Assembly (NCBI GenBank): GCA_033297075.1
Contig: MU858357.1
Span: 1 to 21,716 of the forward strand
From: Rhypophila decipiens
Taxonomy: Eukaryota > Ascomycota > Sordariomycetes > Sordariales > Naviculisporaceae
Direction of reading: 5' to 3'
DNA: 21,716 nucleotides
Below are positions 1 through 6,568 of this stretch, piece by piece. Every line of letters begins with the position of its first letter. The first letter of the stretch is position 1. Below the pieces are notes generated by a model that saw only the letters and a program-made list of their open reading frames with translations, had not been told where the DNA came from and searched no databases. Position numbers and translations under genes: made by a program.

Positions 1-100
1 CCAAACCGTTCCTAAAAAGGAGCTCAAATTACAGAAGTTATCAGATCCTTCTGCAATTCAATGGTTATATACCCATTCAGCACACCGCCGTTACTCTTAG

Positions 101-493
101 TTACCTTTTATATATTAATAAATACCCTTATAAGAGAAACTTTACTAACTACTTTATTAGAGATTATGATACTAGTATATATAAGAGAGTTTAATAAAGT
201 AGTATATTTAGTATTAACGTTAGTTATACGTTAATATATTTAATAAATTACTTATTTACCTTAAATCTATTAGTATAAGGTATAAGAGAAGGAAATACTA
301 GATTAGGCTCTATATTAGTAGTAGAGTTTAACTCTTTAATCTATTTAAGTACTTATTACTAATTAACTAGCTAGAGACTACTTTCTTAGAAGCTAGTTAT
401 AATATTGTATTTTATTATACTCTATTCTTTAATAAACTAATATTTATTAGTATTAATTACTATTTAATTAAGAAGAAGATAACTTATAACTAG
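101..493. repeat. RIP-degraded AT-rich block (left edge, part 1)
   Basis: Very AT-rich sequence in which C is nearly always followed by T or C. CA dinucleotides are essentially missing and TG is very rare. This is the end state expected of repeat-induced point mutation (CpA to TpA on both strands) acting on an old multicopy element. No coding potential survives and the original element cannot be recognised. Positions 1-100 just before it have near-normal composition and no gene that I can see. Confidence 0.8.
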
Positions 494-498
494 CTCCC

Positions 499-755
499 TG
501 TGAGGCGTGGCCGTGGCTAAGCCACCGACCCAGCCACAGACCAAGCCACGCGGGAACTCTAACCCCGCCATGGCCTCACACTTGTGCCGCAATAACGTAA
601 TGCAAAGATCACGTGACTGCGTGCCGCTCTCGCGTTTGCCTACATCTACGCGATCGCGCCTGGCTTCTTTGCACTCTTTCCCTCTTTTATTCTTTACTGT
701 AGAATCTTAGTTAATAGCGTTGCAATAAGATTCGTCTTGTCCACCAGTCGTGACA
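499..755. mobile_element. Solo LTR, 257 bp, target duplication CTCCC
   Basis: A GC-richer segment sits abruptly inside RIP-degraded DNA. It begins TGTGAGGCG and ends CAGTCGTGACA, so it has the TG...CA ends of a long terminal repeat. It is flanked by a perfect 5-bp direct repeat CTCCC (494-498 and 756-760), the length that LTR-retrotransposon integrases usually make. There is no internal domain and no second LTR, so it is a solo LTR left by LTR-LTR recombination. The CGTGACA end suggests a Ty3/gypsy-type element. An open frame across 507-710 is a by-product and not a gene. The segment is not visibly RIP-mutated, which fits its length below the usual RIP threshold or a late insertion. Transcriptional orientation was not determined. 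Confidence 0.82.
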
Positions 756-760
756 CTCCC

Positions 761-1210
761 TAATAAAGTCATACCTTATAAAAATAAAGCTTCTCTAAGT
801 AATATATTTCTAAAGGATCTTTTGGTAGTATTCTTTAAAAGAACTAAATACTACTATATTATATAGTTATATATGATAGATAGAATAAGGGAGTAAACTA
901 TATATAATAATATTAAAGCCTTTATAATAAGTCTTAATAGCTAAGTTAATATACTTACTAAAGTTATTAATAATAAGAAGATAGTAGACTCTCTTATTAA
1001 CTAGTTGAATACTTTTAGCTTATTAAAGATTTTTAATTCTAATATTTAATAGATTTTAATTATAAATATTATATTTAAACTATTATATAAAGATCTACCC
1101 TACAGAACTAAAAGTAGAAAAAGCCTTAAAAGTATATTTATTAAAATATTTAAACTATTTAAGGGTTAACTTACTAGTTATAAATATACTAGTAGACTTT
1201 ATAAATTGAA
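761..1210. repeat. RIP-degraded AT-rich block (part 2)
   Basis: Continuation of the AT-rich, CA/TG-poor sequence on the other side of the solo LTR. With the flanking duplication removed it is continuous with the block at 101-493. No gene is visible. Confidence 0.75.
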
Positions 1211-1466
1211 TATACTTATTATTGTTTAACTGCGTACCGTTGACTGGCGTTACAAATAGATATAAGCCAGTCTTTTGGGGACTGTACTCTGTAGGCACTG
1301 CTTGCAGAGAACAGTATCGTCGCACAGCGGAAGCGATGGTCAAAGAAGTAATAATTATAGTGATCGATTCAACTATATACAAGCGATTGCAGATTGCATG
1401 TAAGAGTTCAGAATTCTCTCGGGGGTCCTGCCCCTTATATAACCGTCTGGTGGCCCACAGAGGATT

Positions 1467-1483
1467 CCATAGAGGTTCTATGG
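1467..1483. repeat. Hairpin in the unclassified element
   Basis: CCATAGA, a 3-nt loop GGT, then TCTATGG: a perfect 7-bp stem in the left part of the 1224-3421 insertion. Confidence 0.5.
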
Positions 1484-1640
1484 GGCCTGGGGGTCTACCA
1501 GACCTAGAATAGAGTGGTGTGATGCCTGTGGTAGGCGTCGTATGATGCTGGTGAGCATCTGGAACAGTGGCGAGCCTCTGGAAAGCTCTGTGGAGCTCAT
1601 TGGCGGAACTCCTGACCCACTATTACAAAGGAGGGATTTA

Positions 1641-1667
1641 AACCTCTACCGGGGTTTATTTTGTTAG
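1641..1667. repeat. Left terminal inverted repeat of the Tc1 element
   Basis: This 27-nt end pairs with 3238-3264 in inverted orientation with one mismatch. It directly follows the TA at 1639-1640. Confidence 0.9.
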
Positions 1668-1907
1668 ATCGGTTACTTGACAGGGGGGCTGAGCAGGGGC
1701 CACCATTCCACCACTTTCTATCAAAATCCAATTTTTCCCCACTAAATTCAACAGCTGACTGCCTTTTTGCCTGATGTCACGCCACTTACAAATTGTTAGT
1801 GAAAGTACAACAGAATAAAAACCAGTGTTTTTTCCCCCTAAATTTCAGCACCCTTTACTACTATGACGTACTCAACCACCAAAAAGAACGCCCTAAATTT
1901 CTGAACT

Positions 1908-3095
1908 ATGGCCAGTAATTCAGAGCTTACACCACCACCACCAACAACACTACGTCGTCGTCGTCTTTCAATTACTTTCTTACTCAACACACCACAAAAT
2001 TCATCAACAACACCACCAAATTCATCGCCAACGCCCTCATCGCCGTCAAGACGCATCAAACGGCCGAAAAGAGGCGATTTATCGAGAGATGAACGCCTTC
2101 GCGTCAAAGCGTTGCATGGCATCGGCCATACGTACGAGGAAATTCGTCAGCATACTGGCTTTTCAACTCGCCAGATCCAGACCGCTGCCAACGGCCCAGT
2201 CACCCCACAAAAGCATCGTCAACACCACAATAAACTAGCCATCAAGACCCCCGAACGCCGGCAATTCAAACAGTGGTTGCAGTCTGGTCGGAATAGGTAT
2301 ATTCCCATCGTCAGACTGCCTTACCACCTGCCACCACCACTCAACAGCCATGGCGAAGTTGCTCTCAACCGCGCACTACAAGAACTCGGCGGGAGATCCG
2401 TCATTCGACCCCGGCGAATTCCGTTGACGAGGGAACAAAAGTTGGCTCGGAAAGACTGGTGTATACGTCAACTGGAGCTTCGGCCACGCCCAGTCGACTG
2501 GGAATTCGTGCTTTTTTCCGACGAAACATGGGCCAAAGCAGATTACATGTGGAAACAACGCGCTATCCTCTTTGACGACGAGGACCCTGAGGATATACCG
2601 GATTTTGCTGTGAAGGCAAGGTCCAAGCCTGATGCTTGGATGTTTTGGGGGTCTTTTGCTGGCCGGGAAAAGGGTCCTTTCTTCTTCTGGGAAAAAGAAT
2701 ACGGGGGTATCAACTCGGCCAAATATATCCACTTTATACTGCCTCTTTTACAGGGGTTTTTCACCAGTCATCCACATCATCTATTCCAACAAGACAATGC
2801 TCCGTCCCATAGATCAAAGATGACTACCACTGCCCTGCAACGCGCCGGTATACTAGTGTTGCGTTTTCCCGCCAATTCCCCAGATCTATCGCCTATCGAG
2901 AATCTCTGGCCGTGGATGAAGGCATGGATGGAAGATAACTATGACATACAAGCCCTGGGTTCGAGAACGCTGCGCCCAGTGATCCAGGAAGCCTGGGATG
3001 CAGTAGATGGGGATATATTACTACGGCTGGCCCACAGCATGCCTGACCGACTTCTCAAATGTATTCAGAAAGAAGGAAAATACATTGACTATTGA
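1908..3095 (+). CDS. Tc1/mariner-family transposase (DD34E), intact
   Basis: This 395-aa protein should excise and reinsert the surrounding element by DDE chemistry in the nucleus. Residues 1-55 are Ser/Thr/Pro-rich with a basic patch (RRRR at 16-19) and a second basic run near 48-55. A helix-turn-helix follows at about 58-95 (SRDERLRVKALHGIGHTYEE is typical of Tc1-type DNA-binding domains), with a second basic DNA-binding segment at about 110-185. The catalytic domain shows the three acidic residues: D205 in FSDETW, D296 in QQDNAPSH and E331 in SPDLSPIENLW. The last two are separated by exactly 34 residues, the Tc1 signature. Length is slightly above the usual ~340 aa because of the N-terminal extension. 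The frame has no stop, intron or frameshift. The ATG at 1908 is the first in frame and lies 267 bp inside the left end. Confidence 0.93.
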   Translation: MASNSELTPPPPTTLRRRRLSITFLLNTPQNSSTTPPNSSPTPSSPSRRIKRPKRGDLSRDERLRVKALHGIGHTYEEIRQHTGFSTRQIQTAANGPVTPQKHRQHHNKLAIKTPERRQFKQWLQSGRNRYIPIVRLPYHLPPPLNSHGEVALNRALQELGGRSVIRPRRIPLTREQKLARKDWCIRQLELRPRPVDWEFVLFSDETWAKADYMWKQRAILFDDEDPEDIPDFAVKARSKPDAWMFWGSFAGREKGPFFFWEKEYGGINSAKYIHFILPLLQGFFTSHPHHLFQQDNAPSHRSKMTTTALQRAGILVLRFPANSPDLSPIENLWPWMKAWMEDNYDIQALGSRTLRPVIQEAWDAVDGDILLRLAHSMPDRLLKCIQKEGKYIDY

Positions 3096-3237
3096 CATTG
3101 AGATTGACTGACGTTGTGATTTCCCATTTGGGCGAGGTAAGTTATACAGAAAACCCAGCAAATTACGGCTTTTTGACCCTTGTTTATTGGCCGGCGTGGC
3201 AAACCCAATTTGGCATGGTTGGCTTGGCTGTACCAAA

Positions 3238-3264
3238 CTAACAAAATAAACCCCGGCAGAGGTT
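3238..3264. repeat. Right terminal inverted repeat of the Tc1 element
   Basis: Inverted partner of 1641-1667, ending ...GGCAGAGGTT and followed directly by the TA at 3265-3266. Confidence 0.9.
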
Positions 3265-3308
3265 TACCTTGTAAATGTAAGTAAAGCATACTCTGTGCTT
3301 ATCCTATA

Positions 3309-3330
3309 GATGCAGGGCCTGCCCTGCATC
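3309..3330. repeat. Perfect 10-bp hairpin
   Basis: GATGCAGGGC, a 2-nt spacer CT, then GCCCTGCATC, in the right part of the 1224-3421 insertion. A second, looser inverted repeat follows at about 3370-3402 (TAGCTTA and TAAGCTA framed by GCATG and CATGC). Confidence 0.55.
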
Positions 3331-3434
3331 CACCAGACCAACGGTGTTGGCCTGCTTCCTACGGTGTTTGCATGCCTAGCTTACAGCGTATAAGCTACAT
3401 GCCTGGCATTACTTTAACAACTATACTTATTATT

Positions 3435-3928
3435 AGCTATTTCTTTAGTAGAATTAGTCTTAAATACTAAATAAAAAAAAATATATATATACCAAGGATA
3501 CTTCTATATACTATTAGAGTATAAGATTCTCTATCAAGTATATTAATAACTTTAGACTAGAAAATAGGGTTAGTTTAATAAAGATTAACGAGATTTATAG
3601 TAGAAAGAGATCCTTACTTTTACCTTCTTTTCCTTATATATTTTTCTTCCTTTAATCTTCTTTTAAACTAACTAATATAATATAACAACTTTAATTCGAC
3701 TACTATATAGAATACTAATTTTAGTACTAGCTTTATTAGTAATTTAATTATTTCTAGAGAAGATACTTTATTCTTTAAGGACTTTTCTTTATATATATTA
3801 AACAAGTTATTAATAGGCTCTAAATTAAGTTTAAAAAACCTCCTCCTAATATCTTTAATATTATAAGAAGTATCTTAAAGCTTAGGGTTATATATTATAT
3901 AGTATTAAAACTAATAGTTATTAAGGAT
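3435..3928. repeat. RIP-degraded AT-rich block (part 3)
   Basis: AT-rich, CA/TG-depleted sequence like that at 101-493, with homopolymer and TA runs around 3474-3490. No gene is visible. Confidence 0.75.
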
Positions 3929-4083
3929 CTCTTTTTGTGGGAACAAACGCAACACCACAACCCCCACCACACTCTACCTATCACAATGACCTGCGCTACA
4001 CCACATAGGGACCAACCGTGGGATGTTGGTTGTTTTACTTGCTTTGGCTATGCAGCGTGGGTGAGCCACTGCAGTCATGATGA

Positions 4084-4128
4084 CATCGGTGCTGCACTGC
4101 TGGTCAACAGCAGTGTGCAGCACCGATG
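4084..4128. repeat. 19-bp stem hairpin
   Basis: CATCGGTGCTGCACTGCTG pairs with the inverted copy ending at 4128 through a 5-nt loop GTCAA, with only a 2-nt bulge. This is the strongest hairpin in the left 5 kb. Confidence 0.7.
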
Positions 4129-4146
4129 GCCTACTATATGTAGGCC
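4128..4146. repeat. 7-bp hairpin directly after the previous one
   Basis: GGCCTAC, loop TATAT, GTAGGCC. It shares its first base with the end of the preceding hairpin, so the two stems stack head to tail. Confidence 0.6.
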
Positions 4147-4284
4147 AGTAGGTAGCAGGTCCATAGACACACTAGATTGAAGAATACACATGCACTACTA
4201 ACGATCAGATTCACCAGAGCCCAAGAGGACTCTGTTGATATTGATCACCAGTGCAACCAACACTCTTTTACCTTTAAAAGAGTA

Positions 4285-4405
4285 TGTCACGATATGTATA
4301 TAACCCTTGATTTCAAGTCGGCGTTCGACTTGAAATTCTACATCCTTTTGAAGAAAGGGGGTCCGTAGCTTAGTGGTAGGGTTCTAGACTAGTGGATTCG
4401 TCACA
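4285..4405 (+). mobile_element. Short solo LTR, 121 bp, target duplication GAGTA (copy A)
   Basis: The segment starts TGTCACGAT and ends TTCGTCACA, giving TG...CA termini with an inverted TGTCAC/GTGACA-like pair. It is flanked by a perfect 5-bp duplication GAGTA (4280-4284 and 4406-4410). A TATATAA lies near the left end. An 11-bp perfect stem with loop GCGTT sits at 4310-4336, and TAGCTTAGTGG at 4366-4376 fits the RNA polymerase III A-box consensus. A second copy at 21430-21547 is about 88% identical by eye and lies in the opposite orientation. No internal region is present. At ~120 bp it is unusually short for an LTR, in the size range of miniature LTR elements (TRIM/SMART). The strand given follows the TGTCAC end and TATA-like box. 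Confidence 0.8.
4310..4336. repeat. Conserved 11-bp hairpin in short LTR copy A
   Basis: ATTTCAAGTCG, loop GCGTT, CGACTTGAAAT: a perfect stem. It is unchanged in the other copy (21496-21522) although other parts of the LTR have diverged. Confidence 0.75.
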
Positions 4406-4410
4406 GAGTA

Positions 4411-4790
4411 TAAGTAATTTATAGTACTAATAAATACCTCTTATAGGGTAAGAAAATAGTCCTAGAAATAATAAATAATATAATTTTAAATAGCTTCTTC
4501 TTTATATTTATCTAGAACTAGTAAGTAACTAGTATTATACTATAATTTATAAGGGTAACTAGTCTCTTAAAGGGATTTAAACTAGTGATACATAAAGCTT
4601 TTTAAACTACTATAATAATTAGTAGTATAGTAAATTAAAAGAGGAATCTTTTATAATAATATTCTAGTTATTCTTAAAGTCTTATTTTAAGTAAAAAGAA
4701 TATAAGAAGTACTTACTTAGCTGGTAAAATAGGGTATTAAGGGCTATTAAGCTAATATAATAGTAACTATAATAGTAATTAAATTAATAG
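4411..4790. repeat. RIP-degraded AT-rich block (part 4)
   Basis: AT-rich, CA/TG-poor sequence continuing the left-edge block. No gene is visible. Confidence 0.75.
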
Positions 4791-4864
4791 GTAGTTTGGT
4801 AGCAGTCACGGCAAGCAGGCAAATAAGAGACAAAGCTGCTAATAGCCCTACTGTATTGTAGTTA

Positions 4865-5039
4865 TTCTAAGTTGAAGAAGAAAGGGGAAAGGATCAAGCA
4901 ACGCGAAGATCGCGCGTTGTTGTAGTAGGTACCGAAGGCGGTGAATACGGCAGAAAGTGGTGCCCATATTGCCGAGCCGGCCAGCCGCCAGCCACTTGCT
5001 GTCACTGTAGCATTAAATGGTGTTTTTTTCTAAGTTGAA
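4865..5039. repeat. GC-normal segment between 12-bp direct repeats
   Basis: TTCTAAGTTGAA occurs at 4865-4876 and 5028-5039, and the partial A-rich match continues a few bases past each copy. The 151 bp between them include an inverted repeat CAACGCG/CGCGTTG near 4899-4920. It could be a small insertion with a target duplication. The GC-normal composition begins at about 4795, before the first repeat, which weakens that reading. Confidence 0.3.
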
Positions 5040-5049
5040 AAAAAGTAGA

Positions 5050-6508
5050 TTTATAATTTACAATAAAAAATATAAGATATAAAAAAAATAGTAATTGCTT
5101 TATTCTTTATAGTTATCTGATATGGGCTAACTGGAGGTGAAGTGGTATTTGTAGGTGCGTTTTTTAGTAGATGGACCTTTTTTACATCACTAAGTGTCCT
5201 AGAGTTTTGGTCTATTCTACGATTATGCGCCCTCTTACGGAGTAGGAGGTAGGCCCAGCAAACGCACGGACCTCCAAGTAAAGATGAGGCTGAAGCTGAA
5301 GGCGCGCCCCACTTTTGTGGCTCAGCATCATTCAAGGCCCACAAGATCTGGGCGGTCAATCGGATTAGCAAATATCACCCAAGACGCATTTTCGCCCGCT
5401 GTTATCGACTGTAAGATGTACTAAAAAGAAGTGAAAGAGTGGCTGGGAATCAAGTCTAATTAACCTCCCTACTGTATCACTCCCGGCATGCAAAACTCCG
5501 TCCAAAGACACGTCCAGTTACATCGACAAACAGCTCTTTGCCATGCGACCAAAACTCACCAGGAGTTTTCTTATCATAACAACAAGCAGTGCTCATCATC
5601 AATTCCATCCTATACCCATCGGGCCACCAGACGCACCTCCTATGTCTCTCTGTCTCTCCACCTTCAGAGAATGATTCACTCGTAACCAAGCGAGAATTTC
5701 AGCGAGTGCTGATGGACGGTGTGAATCAATGGACGCACACCGTATCCGTACCTTTTAGCAAACTGGAGTCTCCAGGTCATCTAATGCAAAGCGACAACAC
5801 GAATCTCTTTGCTCTGCTGGTGATTTGCTGCTCATTCCCCGCTCATATGCTGGCCCCAGGCCGACGGCTACGGATACCCCATTTTGGACCCCTACAGAGT
5901 TCCAAACCGGGCCTGTCCGAGATTAACCAGCAATGTCGAGCGACCAGTGTTGCCGGCCTTGAGGGAGCGATTTTCGTCACAGAGATGACTATGTACGTAC
6001 AGTGCAAGGTCCGGGATAGAGACGCCGGAAGTATTGAGGACAGTACCTGGCGCGAGAGGGTTTCGGGACAAAAGCGAAGACACGGGAGAGGACAGAAGCT
6101 GAGAACCCGACTCCATTCCGCCTCAAAGCAACTGCCCGGTAATCAATAAAGACCGGGGGAGAAGGCCATGCAACCCTTCCAGTTTCCAGTTCCTTTCTCA
6201 ACCACGGACCCCACATAACCAGAGCCCAGCGGACCCATTGCCATTGTGGGCGAGAACAAGTTGCCCCTTCTGCTCCACAATCCACCACTTCCCGCACTGC
6301 CAAGTCTTAGAGACGGCTCCTCAAATGATTCCCATCTTGGTAAACGCTACACTTTTTACACTACTGTGACTCCATGTATTTAATACCCACTGCTCATGTG
6401 GAGCAATCACCGAGGACCCAGCGCTCTTTGGCCGGACTTGGCTCTACAGATTTCTCCTCTCCAGCATTCAACACCTCGGAAAATCGCTTCTAGCTGGAAG
6501 ACAGCTTC
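5050..6508. other. Intergenic stretch, no supported gene
   Basis: Composition changes from AT-rich to normal between about 5050 and 5110, marking the left border of the gene island. Open frames here (for example 5051-5371 on the minus strand and 5589-6149 on the plus strand) show no family motif, no convincing codon pattern and no splice logic that extends them. The last few hundred bases presumably include the promoter of the methyltransferase gene that starts at 6540. Confidence 0.5.
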
Positions 6509-6568
6509 ATGTTAAGTCCGATCCAACTCTCACCACCATATGCCCAAAATGGGCAACGCCAACGATGA
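6509..6568 (+). promoter_or_regulatory. Upstream ORF overlapping the methyltransferase start
   Basis: An ATG at 6509 opens a 19-codon frame that stops at TGA 6566-6568. It runs out of frame across both candidate start codons of the methyltransferase (6540 and 6549). If 6509 lies in the mRNA leader, ribosomes starting there would miss the main start, so it could lower translation. The transcription start is unknown. Confidence 0.35.

Larger units (their letters stand above)
1641..3264 (+). mobile_element. Tc1/mariner transposon, 1624 bp, complete
   Basis: The element is bounded by terminal inverted repeats. The left end (from 1641, AACCTCTACCGGGG...) and the reverse complement of the right end (to 3264) match over 27 nt with a single difference (A versus G at repeat position 8), after which similarity fades. 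TA dinucleotides lie directly outside both ends (1639-1640 and 3265-3266), the target duplication of Tc1/mariner elements. The one gene inside is an undamaged transposase. Length, ends, TA duplication and transposase all agree, so this is a full autonomous copy. It is inserted inside another element (1224-3421) and shows no RIP damage, so it is probably recent. Confidence 0.93.
1224..3421. mobile_element. Unclassified insertion with 13-bp direct repeats, host of the Tc1 element
   Basis: GC-normal DNA starts sharply at 1224 and stops at 3421. Both composition boundaries coincide with a perfect 13-bp direct repeat TATACTTATTATT (1211-1223 and 3422-3434), read here as a target-site duplication. 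With the nested Tc1 element removed, about 570 bp remains (1224-1640 plus 3267-3421). It has no long reading frame and several hairpins (for example 1467-1483 and 3309-3330). A 13-bp duplication fits target-primed retrotransposition (LINE or SINE) better than an LTR element. However, reading TGTTTAAC (from 1223) to TTTAACA (to 3419) as LTR ends is possible, with an imperfect 5-bp duplication. The family is not recognised. Confidence 0.5.
3936..4262. mobile_element. Hairpin-rich 327-bp insertion, candidate LTR or MITE
   Basis: A GC-normal segment inside RIP-degraded DNA runs from TGTGGGAAC to CAACCAACA. Its ends are TG...CA and roughly inverted (TGTGGG against TGTTGG), as in copia-type LTRs. 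It is flanked by a 7-bp direct repeat CTCTTTT (3929-3935 and 4263-4269). Seven bases is longer than the usual 4-6 bp of LTR elements, so the class is uncertain. The middle contains three consecutive inverted repeats (about 4010-4030, 4084-4128 and 4128-4146). No protein is supported; an open frame at 3935-4180 is accidental. Confidence 0.5.

Noticed and set aside
507..710. 67-aa open frame in the left edge
   Set aside because: It lies wholly within the solo LTR (499-755) and has no protein-like motif.
3935..4368. Two plus-strand open frames of 63-81 aa
   Set aside because: They cover the hairpin-rich insertion and the short LTR; composition and repeats explain them.
5051..5371. 106-aa minus-strand frame at the border of the island
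   Set aside because: No recognised family; the C-terminal third is encoded by AT-rich border sequence.
5589..6149. 186-aa plus-strand frame upstream of the methyltransferase
   Set aside because: No motif, a competing minus-strand frame of similar quality, and no splice sites extending it.
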